Under the pieces are notes generated by a model that was not told the origin of the DNA, made no database searches, and saw nothing but the letters and a program-made list of their open reading frames with translations. A stretch of 41,058 nt of DNA, taken from assembly GCA_023511535.1 (NCBI GenBank), contig JAIMBK010000027.1, positions 1 through 41,058 on the forward strand, read 5' to 3'. Origin of the DNA: Armatimonadota bacterium (GTDB lineage: Bacteria > Bacillota > Desulfotomaculia > Desulfotomaculales > Nap2-2B). Both the position numbers and the translations under genes were made by a program. Below are positions 25,496 to 34,355 of this stretch, piece after piece. Positions within the stretch are counted from its first letter, which is position 1. Each line of letters starts with the position of its first letter.

Positions 25496-25520
25496 AAAAC
25501 CTGACCGAGAGTCAGGTTTT
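25496..25520 (-). terminator. Intrinsic terminator after spo0A
   Basis: A perfect 10-bp stem, AAAACCTGAC (25496-25505) and GTCAGGTTTT (25511-25520), with a five-base loop. On the minus strand it ends in TTTTTTCTTT, so it stops transcription coming from spo0A about 170 bases after its stop codon. The 25380-25691 gap otherwise holds a dispersed repeat at 25622-25680 and no convincing gene. Confidence 0.85.
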
Positions 25521-25621
25521 ATGCCTTCCAGGTATAGAATTAAGAAGGTAGTTCCATCTCACGTAACTTTAAAGGAATGGAAAAAGCTACTCTCCAGGAA
25601 GCGGTATGAACAAAGCAGGTA

Positions 25622-25680
25622 AAGGCACAGAGAAACTTGCCTTTGTGCCTTTGTGCCTGGGAAACTTTGTGCCCGATCTT
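25622..25680 (-). repeat. GGCACAAAG palindromic repeat, copy 2
   Basis: Read on the minus strand it begins AAGATCGGGCACAAAG, like copy 1 at 18569, then TTTCCCAGGCACAAAGGC. It lies in the 3' untranslated region of spo0A, 11 bases after the stop. Confidence 0.75.
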
Positions 25681-25691
25681 CAATTTAAACC

Positions 25692-26462
25692 TTAACTCAC
25701 CTTGGCTTCGATGCGCAGCTTATCGGCAACCATGGCGATAAATTCCGAATTCGTCGGTTTGCCCCTCTCCAGGTTGATTGTATACCCGAAAAATTTGGTC
25801 ATCATTTCCACGTTGCCCCGATCCCAGGCCAGTTCGATAGCGTGGCGGATGGCCCTCTCCACCCGGCTGGGGGTTGTGTTGTATTTTTGCGCAATCATCG
25901 GATAAAGTTCTTTGGTCACCGCACCCAGCAAATTTATTTCGTTAATGACCATTAAGATGGCGTCCCGCAAGTAATGATAACCCTTAATGTGCGCTGGTAC
26001 ACCCATCTCGTGAATGATGTTCGTCACGGCAATGTCCAGGTTTCTGGGTTTTACAGGGGAGACGTACTGGGAAACGTTAAACCCGTCGGCCAGTTGCCGG
26101 ATGCGGGTGGCCAGGACGGAAAAGTCAAACGGTTTTAAGACGTAGTAATCTGCTCCCAGGTCCATGGCCCGCTGGGTGAAGGTTTCCTGCCCGAAGGCGG
26201 TAAGCATAACTACTTTCGGCCGGGGGTTGATCGTGCCGGTGGAAAGCTTTTCCAAAACACCGATTCCGTCCAGGTGCGGCATGATGATGTCCAGAATAAT
26301 CACGTCGGGATGATGCTGTTCGATCAGCTCCAAAGCTTCCAATCCGTTGTAAGCAATGCCGGTAAGAAGAAAGTCTTCCTGCTGGTTAAGGTATTCTTTG
26401 AGTAGTTCGCAAAATTCTTTGTTATCGTCGGCGACCATTATTTTGACCTTTTTTCTGTTCAT
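25692..26462 (-). CDS. spo0A: Sporulation master regulator Spo0A
   Basis: About 256 residues: a response-regulator receiver domain ([25 protein letters not shown] with the phospho-accepting Asp; [18 protein letters not shown]) and the Spo0A C-terminal DNA-binding domain with [20 protein letters not shown] and [20 protein letters not shown]. Phosphorylated Spo0A binds 0A boxes and commits the cell to sporulation. The start is ATG 26462, preceded by AAGGAGG; the frame is open 14 codons further, but without a ribosome site. It follows spoIVB, the standard order in Clostridia and Bacilli. Confidence 0.97.
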   Translation of the reverse strand: MNRKKVKIMVADDNKEFCELLKEYLNQQEDFLLTGIAYNGLEALELIEQHHPDVIILDIIMPHLDGIGVLEKLSTGTINPRPKVVMLTAFGQETFTQRAMDLGADYYVLKPFDFSVLATRIRQLADGFNVSQYVSPVKPRNLDIAVTNIIHEMGVPAHIKGYHYLRDAILMVINEINLLGAVTKELYPMIAQKYNTTPSRVERAIRHAIELAWDRGNVEMMTKFFGYTINLERGKPTNSEFIAMVADKLRIEAKVS

Positions 26463-26526
26463 TTTTCTTGCCTCCTTAATTTTTCCCCCTGGAAATCCAG
26501 GCATTTCGATCCATCCGCTAAAAGAC

Positions 26527-26625
26527 TATTTCGACGGGCAAATAAAAAGTCCTTCCGGACTATTTAAAATTCCCATTAATTCCCATATTACTACATTCTT
26601 TAACCTTCAATGTTTTTAAGGATCG
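26527..26625 (-). promoter_or_regulatory. Possible spo0A control region (0A box, sigma-H-like site)
   Basis: In the gap upstream of spo0A the minus strand holds CGTCGAAAT (about 26537-26529), one base off the 0A box TGTCGAA. Further upstream AAGGTTAAAG is followed after 13 bases by GGGAAT, loosely like a sigma-H promoter. Both matches are imperfect. spo0A of Bacillus is known to use sigma-A and sigma-H promoters and autoregulation. Confidence 0.3.
26544..26565 (-). terminator. Short intrinsic terminator after spoIVB
   Basis: On the minus strand AGTCC-GGAA-GGACT is a 5-bp stem with a tetraloop, extended by A/T pairs across one mismatch and followed by TTTTATTT. It lies 70 bases after the spoIVB stop and before the spo0A ribosome site. 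Confidence 0.5.
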
Positions 26626-26635
26626 AAAATCTGCC

Positions 26636-27886
26636 TCAGGCCACAAATTTATTTTTTCTCCCGGAAGCAAAGAAGCCGGCTTCCTGGAGCATCCATTCCG
26701 CCGGCACACCATAGCCCCGGGTGGGGTCATTGACGAAAACATGCGTAACGACACCGACAAATTTTCCGTTTTGAATGATCGGGCTGCCGCTCATCCCCTG
26801 GATAATTCCCCCTGCCCGCCGGATTAAATCCCGGTCGGTCACCTTAATCACCAGCCCTTTTCCTTCCGGTCTGATTTGCGGGTGCACCTTTTCTATTTCG
26901 ATGGCGAACCGTTCGATCCGTTCATCGCTCAGGACGGTGAGGATTTCTGCCGGTCCGGTTGTTATCTCGTAGGCCAGGGCCACGGGCAGCGGTTTGGGGT
27001 AAAAATAGTGATCAGGCGGCTGCCGCAGGGTGCCGAAAATTCCAAAGGGCGTGTTCCTCTGGATGTTTCCGGTAAATCTTGTCTTTCCGGAGAAGGCGCC
27101 GATTTTTTCTCCCGGCTTCCCTTTACCTCCCGGGTAGATGTCCTGAACAAGCACGTTCACGATTTTTCCGGCGCTTAAATCAACTTCGGCGGGGTTGTCC
27201 AGGCCGGTAACCATGTGCCCCAGGGCGCCGTATAGCTTTGTTTGGGGATCGTAAAAGGTCAGTGTACCCATTCCGGCCGCGCTGTCCCGGATAAACAGCC
27301 CGATCCGGTACCGGCCGGTTTCTTTGCAAAAAACCGGGTTAACTTTGACCGGGAAAGTTTTGTTTTTCCGCCTGACCTCCAGAGTGACTGATTTTCCCTT
27401 GCGTCCGCTGCGTTCGATCTCGTCCCTGAGCCGCTGGTCGTTTTGGACGACGATATTATTTACTTTAATAATCAGGTCGCCGGCCAGGATGCCCGCCTTT
27501 TCGGCCGGATGGTGCTTTTTGCCGGTAGGATCTTCGACAACCGTGTGGCCGACGACCAGCACTCCTTCCGCATGCAGAAGGACGCCGATGGAGTGTCCGC
27601 AGACCATCACCTTCGGCGGGTTGATGACGTTGACCAGCATTTCCTGAAGGGGGATGAGTCCGAATAATTTCCACTGCACGTGGACCAGGCCGGGTGCCGG
27701 CGCCACCGGGACGCCCCGGGAAAAATCAATCTTTTGCCGGCCGGGAAAGTGGGCGCTTAAATAGGGCGACAGGCCGGAATGAAAAGCCGCCCGGGGAACC
27801 AACGGGTCGCCGGCTTTTATGTTTTGCCGGGCCGGAAAGACGAACAGGCTCTTGATCAGCGCGGTCAGCAGAAAAAAATAGAGCAA
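26636..27886 (-). CDS. spoIVB: SpoIVB peptidase
   Basis: A protein of at least 416 residues: an N-terminal hydrophobic anchor (LYFFLLTALIKSLFVF), a PDZ domain near 95-180 (PAEKAGILAGDLIIKVN), and an S55 serine peptidase domain with LGHMVTGLD (His, near 224) and GMSGSPIIQNGKFVG (Ser, near 366), then THVFVNDPTRGYG. SpoIVB is secreted from the forespore and cleaves SpoIVFA, triggering pro-sigma-K processing. TTG 27886 has no ribosome site. The frame continues upstream with KRRVTRIFWT to a CTG at 27919, just after GGGAGGGAGG, which would give a proper positively charged N-terminus. The true start may thus be CTG 27919. Confidence 0.95.
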   Translation of the reverse strand: MLYFFLLTALIKSLFVFPARQNIKAGDPLVPRAAFHSGLSPYLSAHFPGRQKIDFSRGVPVAPAPGLVHVQWKLFGLIPLQEMLVNVINPPKVMVCGHSIGVLLHAEGVLVVGHTVVEDPTGKKHHPAEKAGILAGDLIIKVNNIVVQNDQRLRDEIERSGRKGKSVTLEVRRKNKTFPVKVNPVFCKETGRYRIGLFIRDSAAGMGTLTFYDPQTKLYGALGHMVTGLDNPAEVDLSAGKIVNVLVQDIYPGGKGKPGEKIGAFSGKTRFTGNIQRNTPFGIFGTLRQPPDHYFYPKPLPVALAYEITTGPAEILTVLSDERIERFAIEIEKVHPQIRPEGKGLVIKVTDRDLIRRAGGIIQGMSGSPIIQNGKFVGVVTHVFVNDPTRGYGVPAEWMLQEAGFFASGRKNKFVA

Positions 27887-27940
27887 CGTCCAGAAAATTC
27901 TAGTAACTCTTCTCTTCAGGTTGCCTCCCTCCCTCAGAAA

Positions 27941-27977
27941 ACAGGAATTGGGAATCAGGGGTCAGGAATTAGGGGTA
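27941..27977 (+). repeat. G-rich telomere-like repeat B5
   Basis: ACAGGAATTGGGAATCAGGG followed by GTCAGGAATTAGGGG, upstream of spoIVB. It forms an inverted pair with B6 at 28326, which lies after recN. Confidence 0.6.
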
Positions 27978-28131
27978 AATATTTTTGCATAATTACATCT
28001 TTGATGGAGAGGACGCAAGTCATTGTGGGCCTCCCTCGGGTTAGACTTTGAAAATATTGCCGCGATATTTAAAGATATCTAAAATAATGTTGTGCATTTT
28101 TAAATTAACCTGAGAGTATAGCTAATATTCT

Positions 28132-28160
28132 GCCTAAATGTGCCGTAGTTTGCCAATATG
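28132..28160 (-). promoter_or_regulatory. Possible forespore (sigma-F/G) promoter for spoIVB
   Basis: On the minus strand GGCATA is followed after about 16 bases by CATTTAG, a moderate match to the GNATA and CATNNTA elements of sigma-F/sigma-G promoters. It lies between the recN terminator and spoIVB, where such a promoter would be needed. The remainder of 27978-28190 is AT-rich with no gene. Confidence 0.3.
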
Positions 28161-28192
28161 CCGGTTTATAAGCACTAAATGCGTTTTGTATT

Positions 28193-28225
28193 TTTTTGAA
28201 AAAAAATAACCCCGGTTCAGGGGCT
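28193..28225 (-). terminator. Intrinsic terminator after recN
   Basis: On the minus strand AGCCCC-TGAACC-GGGGTT forms a 6-bp stem (one G-U) followed by ATTTTTTTT. It lies about 105 bases after the recN stop, and separates the recN operon from spoIVB. Confidence 0.75.
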
Positions 28226-28325
28226 AATTTTGTTAATTCACAATCCCTGCCATTTATTAGCTTTAATTTCATTGGGCTGGATTAGTCCGGCTCGCTACCG
28301 GCACTTACTGATACCACGTATATTC

Positions 28326-28361
28326 AATCCCTATTCCCCAATTCCCAATTCCCAATTCCTG
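28326..28361 (-). repeat. G-rich telomere-like repeat B6
   Basis: On the plus strand AATCCCTATTCCCC is followed by three ATTCCCA-like units. It overlaps the end of recN, encoding the last residues NWELGIGE; in the transcript it reads GGAATTGGGAATTGGG. Confidence 0.65.
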
Positions 28362-30043
28362 TTTCTCTTTGCCTGTTCCAGGAGTTGGCGGGCGTGTTCG
28401 GTGGCCAGCCCGTCCTCCGTGCCCGCCAGCAGGCGGGCGATTTCTTTTAAGCGGTCGTCGCCCTGCAGTCTCCTGGTGTAAATGTTGGTTTGCCGATCCC
28501 CGGCTTCTTTCAAAACAAAATAATGATTGTCGGCGTAGCAGGCCACCTGGGCGGCGTGCGTGACGCAAATGACCTGGGTGTGGGCGGCGATCCGGGAAAG
28601 CTTTTCGGCCACCGCCTGTAAAGTTTTCCCGCCGATCCCCGTGTCCACCTCATCAAAAACCAGAGTGGGCACTTCGTCCAGCGCGGCTAAGATTTCTCTT
28701 AAGGCAAGCATAATCCGGGAAAGTTCCCCGCCGGAGGCGATTTTGGCCAGCGGGCGCAGTGGTTCGCCGGGGTTGGGGGAAATAAGAAACTCCACCCTTT
28801 CCCGGCCGGCAGGAGAAATATCTTCAACCTGTTCAAACCGGACGGAAAATTCAACCCTGCCCATTTCCAGGGAGGCCAATCCGGCGGCGATGGCCTTTTC
28901 CAGGCGGCGGGCGGTTTCCCGGCGCGCCGTTGATAATTCCCGGGCGATCTTTTGCCACTCCTCCGTCAGCCTGCCGATCTCTTGTTCCAGGGCCGCGGTA
29001 TTTTCTTCCAGGGCGGTCAGCCGTTCGAACTCCCGGGCGGCTTCCTCCCGGTAGCGTAAGATATCGGCAATTGTCGCGCCGTACTTTCTTTTCAAACTCT
29101 TGAGCAGAGCCAGCCTTTCCTCGACCAACTGCAGCCTTCCGGGATCCGCCTGAATTTGTTCCCGGTAGCCGGCCAGTTCGCGCGCGGCGTCCTCTACCTG
29201 GTAAAGGGCGCTTTCCACGGCTGTTAATAAAGGCGCCAGGGCCTCGTCCAGGCGGGACAGTTCGCTTAGACGGCGCCTGGCCTGGCCCAGGCAATCCAAA
29301 GCGGAAAAAGCGGTTCCTTCGCCCCCCTGCAAAAATCCGGAACATTCCGCGGCTAAAAACAAAATCTTTTCGGCGTTGACCAGCCGGGAACGTTCTTTCA
29401 GGAGTTCCTCCTCTTCCCCGGCCGACAATCCGGCCCGATCTATTTCGTCGATCTGGTAACGCAGCATGTCCAGGCGGCGCGCCCGCTCTTGTGAGTTGTC
29501 GATGATCTCCCGGAGGCGCTCCTGGGCGGCCCGCCACCGCCCGTAGATTTCCCCGGCGGCCCGGCGCAAATTGCCTGCCCTGGCACCGCCGAAGCGGTCC
29601 AGCAGGGCAAGCTGGTGTTCAGGGATCACCAGGGCCTGCTGTTCGTGCTGCCCCTGCAGGGCGACCAGAAAACGGCCCGCTTCCCGGTACAGCCCCGCGG
29701 TAACCGCCTGTCCGTTTAACCGGCAGGTGTTACGCCCGCTCCTGGCCAATTCCCTGGTCATCACCAGGGTTCCGTCTTCTTCCTCCGGAATCCCCCAGGC
29801 GGTTAACTTTTCCTTCAGCGAAGCGTGGTTGTTGATGTCGAAGACCGCGGTGATCCGGGCTTTTTCCCTGCCGGTGCGGATCGCGTCGGCCGAAGTCCGC
29901 TGGCCCAGCGCCGCCTGCAGGGCGTCAATAATAATGGATTTTCCTGCTCCCGTTTCACCGGTGAGAACATTTAAACCGGACGTAAATTCCAGGCTGGCCC
30001 GGTCGATCAACCCAAAATCCCGGATTTCCAGCAAAACCAGCAT
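28331..30043 (-). CDS. recN: DNA repair protein RecN
   Basis: A 570-residue SMC-like ATPase acting early in double-strand break repair. Walker A GETGAGKSIIIDAL is at residues 29-42, long coiled coils occupy about 155-360, the ABC signature ASGGELSRIMLAL is near 430-442, and Walker B TLVFDEVDTGIGG is near 455-467. Length is normal. The start is ATG 30043, 27 bases after argR, matching the common argR-recN order. The last eight residues are encoded by a dispersed repeat and are not conserved RecN sequence. Confidence 0.97.
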   Translation of the reverse strand: MLVLLEIRDFGLIDRASLEFTSGLNVLTGETGAGKSIIIDALQAALGQRTSADAIRTGREKARITAVFDINNHASLKEKLTAWGIPEEEDGTLVMTRELARSGRNTCRLNGQAVTAGLYREAGRFLVALQGQHEQQALVIPEHQLALLDRFGGARAGNLRRAAGEIYGRWRAAQERLREIIDNSQERARRLDMLRYQIDEIDRAGLSAGEEEELLKERSRLVNAEKILFLAAECSGFLQGGEGTAFSALDCLGQARRRLSELSRLDEALAPLLTAVESALYQVEDAARELAGYREQIQADPGRLQLVEERLALLKSLKRKYGATIADILRYREEAAREFERLTALEENTAALEQEIGRLTEEWQKIARELSTARRETARRLEKAIAAGLASLEMGRVEFSVRFEQVEDISPAGRERVEFLISPNPGEPLRPLAKIASGGELSRIMLALREILAALDEVPTLVFDEVDTGIGGKTLQAVAEKLSRIAAHTQVICVTHAAQVACYADNHYFVLKEAGDRQTNIYTRRLQGDDRLKEIARLLAGTEDGLATEHARQLLEQAKRNRNWELGIGE

Positions 30044-30069
30044 CGCACCATCTCCTCAAGGAGGGATCC

Positions 30070-30522
30070 CTACTTAACCAGTTGATTAAAACGTTTCAAA
30101 AGCGCGATCACGTGTTTTTTCGGTTTCACAACGACCAGAATCGTATCATCCCCGGCCACCGTGCCGATAATTTCCGGCCAGTTGGCCTGGTCCAGAGCGG
30201 AAGCCACACCCTGGGCCTCCCCCGGGAAAGTCTTGATGACAATTAAATTTTCGCTGTGGTCGACGGCCGTGACGGAATCTTTAAAGGCTCTTTTCAAGCG
30301 TTCCTCCCGGTAGAGGGAGCGGGATGTTTCCGGCAGGACGTAGCGCACCGCGTTATTTTCCACCGGGGCTTTAATCAGGCCCAATTCTTTCAAATCACGG
30401 GAAATGGTGGCCTGAGTGGCCTTCAGGCCCGCCTGCTGCAGGGCAAGGGCCAGTTCTTTTTGGGTCTGGACCGGTTTTTGCGCAATAATTTCAAGAATTT
30501 TCCTCTGGCGCTGAATCTTCAT
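30070..30522 (-). CDS. argR: Arginine repressor ArgR/AhrC
   Basis: A 150-residue ArgR. The N-terminal winged helix has ILEIIAQKPVQTQKELALALQQAG and the recognition helix ATQATISRDLKELGLIK; the C-terminal arginine-binding and trimerisation domain has GTVAGDDTILVVVK. It represses arginine biosynthesis when arginine is bound. The start is ATG 30522; it overlaps the end of nadK by 32 bases, so the two are translationally linked. Confidence 0.96.
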   Translation of the reverse strand: MKIQRQRKILEIIAQKPVQTQKELALALQQAGLKATQATISRDLKELGLIKAPVENNAVRYVLPETSRSLYREERLKRAFKDSVTAVDHSENLIVIKTFPGEAQGVASALDQANWPEIIGTVAGDDTILVVVKPKKHVIALLKRFNQLVK

Positions 30523-31384
30523 GGTAATGACCAGCCTTTTCGCCTTCGCTTAACTTTTTGCGCAAAAGATAATAAAAACTGCGGTTTTTCAACCGGATAA
30601 ATTTCGCCTGAAAGGGCGCCCTGGTAACCACGACGGAATCGTTTTGCTCCAGCCGGAAGCCGTACTGTCCGTCCATGGTGAGCATCACTTCTTCGTTTTG
30701 GGAGTTGATGTTCACCCTGATTTCGCGGTCCGCGCCGATTACCAGCGGCCTTGCCCAAAGGGAATGGGGACAGATGGGCGTGACCAGCATCAGTTCCTGT
30801 TCAGGGGAGACCAAAGGACCGCCGGCCGACAGGGAATAGGCCGTGGAGCCGGTAGGACTGGCGATAATTAAACCGTCCGCCGGGTAGGTGGCTACATATT
30901 CGTTGTTCACAAAAGTTTCCAGGAAGATCAGGCGGGCAAAGGCGCCTTTGGTCACCACCGCGTCGTTGAGCGCGGTGGAGCGTTCAATGAGTTTTCCCCC
31001 GCGGAACACCCGGGCCTCCAGCATCATGCGTCCTTCGATCCGGTATTCTCCTTTTAAAAGTTTTTCCAGGGCAAAAAACAGCTCGGGGGCGTCGACCTCG
31101 GTTAAAAAACCTATCCGGCCCATGTTAATGCCTAAAAGAGGTAGACCGGCGGGGGCGGCCTGCCGCGCGCTGTTCAGGAGGGTGCCGTCACCGCCGAACA
31201 CGATCAGGCACCCCGCTTCTTTACCGATTTCCTCCGCCGCGTATTCCGGGAGCCCCAGCGCAAAAGCGGCGGACGGCGCCAGTAAAGGCTTGCAGCCATG
31301 GGTCTGCAGCCAGTTGATGGTCTTCTTAATCAGGTTGCGAATATTGACCTTTTCCAGGTTGGCGACCAGACCGATGGTATCCAT
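30491..31384 (-). CDS. nadK: NAD kinase
   Basis: A 297-residue NAD kinase making NADP. It has the GGDGTLLNSAR motif (residues 64-74), the GRIGFLTEV segment, LNDAVVTKG in the NE/D motif near 139-147, and PADGLIIASPTGSTAYSLSAGGPLV near 168-192. The start is ATG 31384 with a GGAGTGG site. The C-terminal tail is slightly extended (KLSEGEKAGHYHEDSAPEENS) and is encoded partly within the argR overlap. Confidence 0.96.
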   Translation of the reverse strand: MDTIGLVANLEKVNIRNLIKKTINWLQTHGCKPLLAPSAAFALGLPEYAAEEIGKEAGCLIVFGGDGTLLNSARQAAPAGLPLLGINMGRIGFLTEVDAPELFFALEKLLKGEYRIEGRMMLEARVFRGGKLIERSTALNDAVVTKGAFARLIFLETFVNNEYVATYPADGLIIASPTGSTAYSLSAGGPLVSPEQELMLVTPICPHSLWARPLVIGADREIRVNINSQNEEVMLTMDGQYGFRLEQNDSVVVTRAPFQAKFIRLKNRSFYYLLRKKLSEGEKAGHYHEDSAPEENS

Positions 31385-31403
31385 TTGCCACTCCGTTTAA
31401 ATT

Positions 31404-31490
31404 AAAGATCAGGCACAAAGGCACAAAAGTTAATCTTCCCGGTATATTTCTCTTTGTGCCTCTTTGCCCCTTTGCCTTTGTGTCTTTATT
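31404..31490 (+). repeat. GGCACAAAG palindromic repeat, copy 3
   Basis: Begins AAAGATCAGGCACAAAGGC and ends TTTGTGTCTTTATTTAT, sharing both ends with copy 1 at 18569. The ends can pair (GGCACAAAG with CTTTGTGCC). It fills the gap between tlyA and nadK, and its tail supplies the tlyA stop codon. Confidence 0.75.
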
Positions 31491-32307
31491 TATCATTCAA
31501 GGTTTTGTGTGCTTCCCGGACAACCTCCGCAATGCGGTCCGCCGGTTCCCCGCAGGCCGGTTTCAGTTGCTGATCCCCGGCAAAGTAAAGGAGGTATTCA
31601 ATATTTCCTTCCGGGCCTTTGAGGGGGGAGAAGTCAAGCCCGGCAACCGTCCAGCCCAGATCATTGACGACGGCGCAGATCTTGGTCAGCACTTCCCGGT
31701 GGACGAGGGGATCTTTCACCACGCCCTTTTTGCCGACTTTCTCGCGTCCGGCCTCGAACTGGGGCTTGATTAAAGCCACGCCGCCGGCGTCGTCTGTGGT
31801 CAGCTCCCGTACTTTCGGCAAAACCAGGGCCAGCGAAATAAAGGAGACGTCGATCACCGCAAAATCAGGCGGGGCGGGCAGCGCCTCCCGGGAAAGGTGC
31901 CGGATATTGGTGCGCTCGAAAACGATTACCCGGGGGGAGGCGCGGAGCTTCCAGGCCAGCTGGCCGTAGCCGACGTCTACCGCGTAGACCAGCCTGGCCC
32001 CGTGGGCGAGGACGCAATCGGTAAATCCGCCGGTTGAGGCGCCCACATCCAAAACAATTTTACCTTTTAAATCCAGGCCGAAGACCCGGATGGCTTTTTC
32101 TAATTTCAGGCCCCCCCGGCTGACGTACGGCAGGCGCTCCAGCACGGTGAGCTCCGCATCGGGCGTTACCTGCGTACCTGGTTTCAGCACTTTCCGGCCG
32201 TCGACCAGGACCCGGCCGGACATGGCGGCAGCCCTGGCCTTTTCCCGGCTGGCAAAAAGCCCCTTTTTCACCAGCAGCACGTCCAGCCTGGATTTGGATG
32301 AGGCCAC
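31486..32307 (-). CDS. tlyA: TlyA family rRNA 2'-O-methyltransferase
   Basis: A 273-residue protein with an N-terminal S4 RNA-binding domain (SRLDVLLVKKGLFASREKAR; GRVLVDGRKVLKPG) and an FtsJ-like methyltransferase domain with the SAM motif VLDVGASTGGFTDCVL near residue 80. TlyA proteins methylate 16S and 23S rRNA riboses; the old label hemolysin is doubtful. The start is GTG 32307, two bases after the dxs stop, with its GGGGGGA ribosome site inside the last dxs codons, so translation is coupled. Confidence 0.95.
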   Translation of the reverse strand: MASSKSRLDVLLVKKGLFASREKARAAAMSGRVLVDGRKVLKPGTQVTPDAELTVLERLPYVSRGGLKLEKAIRVFGLDLKGKIVLDVGASTGGFTDCVLAHGARLVYAVDVGYGQLAWKLRASPRVIVFERTNIRHLSREALPAPPDFAVIDVSFISLALVLPKVRELTTDDAGGVALIKPQFEAGREKVGKKGVVKDPLVHREVLTKICAVVNDLGWTVAGLDFSPLKGPEGNIEYLLYFAGDQQLKPACGEPADRIAEVVREAHKTLNDK

Positions 32308-32309
32308 GG

Positions 32310-34307
32310 TTATTTTCCCCCCGCTTTCAGCCGGTCGTCGGCGCTCACCCGGGGGGCGGCAAAAGGCGGGCGCGTTTTTCCGGTCTGCCGCCGGCCGGCT
32401 AAATGGGAAGGATGAGTACAGGGGCGAACATCCAGACGGGAAAGAACGAGACGGCAGACGTTTTCGGCCGTCAGCCCCTGCCGGGCGAGGAGAATCTCGC
32501 GGCTGCCGTGCTCCACAAAGGCGTCGCCAATGCCCAGGCGGATGAGCTTGCCCGGGTTTACCGCCTGCCGCCGTTCCAGCGCTTCCAGCACTGCACTGCC
32601 AAACCCCCCCGGCAGGGCGTGCTCCTCAATAGTGATCATCAGCCTGGTTGCGGCGGCATAATGCAGAAGGCACTCTTCGTCCAGCGGTTTGACAAAACGG
32701 GCGTTGATGACGGCGGCGTCAATGCCCTGTTCCGCCAGCAGTCCGGCGGCCTCCCGGGCCACCTGCACCATGCTGCCGATGCCCACCAGGGCGACGTCGG
32801 AGCCGTTGCGCAGCACTTCCGCCCGCCCCAGCGGCAGTCTCTCCGGCTTCCCCGCCAGCGCGCAGCCCGTTCCCCTGTCCCGGGGGTAGCGGACGGCCGC
32901 CGGACCGTTGTAGGCCAGGGCGGTTTTCAGCATGTGGCGCAGTTCGTCTTCGTCCTTCGGCGCCATGACCACCATATTGGGGATGCAACGGAGGTAGGCG
33001 TAATCAAAAACCCCGTGGTGGGTGGGGCCGTCGTCGCCTACCAAACCGCCGCGGTCAATGGCGAAGGTGACGGGCAAATTCTGCAGGCAGACGTCGTGCA
33101 CCACCTGGTCAAAGGCCCTCTGGAGAAAGGTGGAATAGATGGCCGTCACCGGTTTGAGCCCGCCCGCGGCCAGCCCCGCACTCAAGGTCACCGCGTGCTG
33201 TTCGGCGATGCCCACGTCAAAAAATCTTTCCGGAAAGGCTCTGGCGAACTCGGTCAGGCCGGTGCCGGAAGGCATGGCCGCCGTAATCGCCACGATTTTT
33301 TCGTCTTCTGCGGCCAGCTGGACCAGTGTTTTCCCGAACACCTCGGTATAGGTGGGCGGGGATGGAGCGGCCAAAGTTGCGCTCTTGCCCGTTTCCGCCG
33401 AAAAGGGGCCGATGCCGTGAAACTTATCCGCCCTGGCTTCCGCCGGCGGATAGCCCTTCCCTTTTTGGGTAATCACGTGCACCAGCACCGGCCCCCGGGC
33501 AGCCCGGGCCTGCTCGAGGACGGACATCATTTCCGGAATGTGGTGGCCGTCGACGGGGCCCAGGTACTTAAAGCCCAGCTCTTCAAAAAACATTCCCGGG
33601 ACGACCAGGTATTTTAAGGAGTCCTTGATCCTCTCCACCGCTTTGACCACTGCCGGGCCGATGGACGGTATTTTTCGCAATAGTTGTTCAATTTCTTCCT
33701 TGCCCCGGGAATATGCCGGTTCGGTCCGTAGCCGCGTCAAATACCTGGACAGTGCGCCGACGTTGCGGGAAATTGACATTTCGTTGTCGTTCAGGACGAC
33801 AATCAGGTTCCGCTGGATGTGCCCGGCATGGTTTAACGCCTCGAAAGCCATCCCCGCGGTCATTGCGCCGTCGCCGATCACGGCCACGACGGCGTGCTTT
33901 TTCTTTTGCAAATCCCGCGCGACGGCCATCCCCAGGGCGGCCGAAATGGAGGTGCTGCTGTGGCCGGTGGCGAAGGCGTCGTAGGGGCTCTCCTGGGGCC
34001 GGGGAAAGCCGCTTAACCCTTCGAATTGCCTGAGGGTATGGAATTCTTCCCGGCGGCCGGTGATCAGTTTATGAGCGTAGCACTGGTGCCCGACGTCCCA
34101 GATAATCTTGTCCTCCGGCGCGTGAAAAACTCTGTGCAGGGCGAGTGTAAGCTCTACCACGCCCAGGTTGGGCGCCAGATGCCCGCCGTTCGCCGCCACC
34201 GTCGCGATAATTTCCTCCCGGATTTCCCGGGCGAGCTGGTATAGCTGGGCAATCGACAAAGGCTCTAAATCCTTTGGTGAGTTGATCCCGGAAAGGAGCC
34301 GCGCCAA
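32310..34307 (-). CDS. dxs: 1-deoxy-D-xylulose-5-phosphate synthase
   Basis: A 665-residue thiamine-diphosphate enzyme, first step of the non-mevalonate isoprenoid pathway (pyruvate plus glyceraldehyde 3-phosphate). The ThDP motif [18 protein letters not shown] and NDNEMSIS is near residues 150-180, KGKGYPPAE near 290, and the transketolase middle domain has [17 protein letters not shown] and [24 protein letters not shown]. Residues after about 625 are an extra low-complexity tail. The start is TTG 34307, with AAGGTG upstream. It forms an isoprenoid block with ispA, separated by oapA and the OLE RNA. Confidence 0.97.
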   Translation of the reverse strand: MARLLSGINSPKDLEPLSIAQLYQLAREIREEIIATVAANGGHLAPNLGVVELTLALHRVFHAPEDKIIWDVGHQCYAHKLITGRREEFHTLRQFEGLSGFPRPQESPYDAFATGHSSTSISAALGMAVARDLQKKKHAVVAVIGDGAMTAGMAFEALNHAGHIQRNLIVVLNDNEMSISRNVGALSRYLTRLRTEPAYSRGKEEIEQLLRKIPSIGPAVVKAVERIKDSLKYLVVPGMFFEELGFKYLGPVDGHHIPEMMSVLEQARAARGPVLVHVITQKGKGYPPAEARADKFHGIGPFSAETGKSATLAAPSPPTYTEVFGKTLVQLAAEDEKIVAITAAMPSGTGLTEFARAFPERFFDVGIAEQHAVTLSAGLAAGGLKPVTAIYSTFLQRAFDQVVHDVCLQNLPVTFAIDRGGLVGDDGPTHHGVFDYAYLRCIPNMVVMAPKDEDELRHMLKTALAYNGPAAVRYPRDRGTGCALAGKPERLPLGRAEVLRNGSDVALVGIGSMVQVAREAAGLLAEQGIDAAVINARFVKPLDEECLLHYAAATRLMITIEEHALPGGFGSAVLEALERRQAVNPGKLIRLGIGDAFVEHGSREILLARQGLTAENVCRLVLSRLDVRPCTHPSHLAGRRQTGKTRPPFAAPRVSADDRLKAGGK

Positions 34308-34322
34308 AAACAGTCACACCTT

Positions 34323-34355
34323 TCCCCAGTCCCTGATTCCTAATCCCTACTCCTG
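34323..34355 (-). repeat. G-rich telomere-like repeat B7
   Basis: On the plus strand TCCCCAGTCCCTGATTCC then TAATCCCTACTCC, in the gap between dxs and oapA. It overlaps the oapA stop and its final codons; G-rich in the transcript. Confidence 0.55.

Noticed and set aside
25440..25622. A 60-codon plus-strand frame downstream of spo0A.
   Set aside because: It runs through the perfect spo0A terminator hairpin and into the dispersed repeat, has no clear ribosome site, and its Lys/Arg-rich product resembles no family I know.
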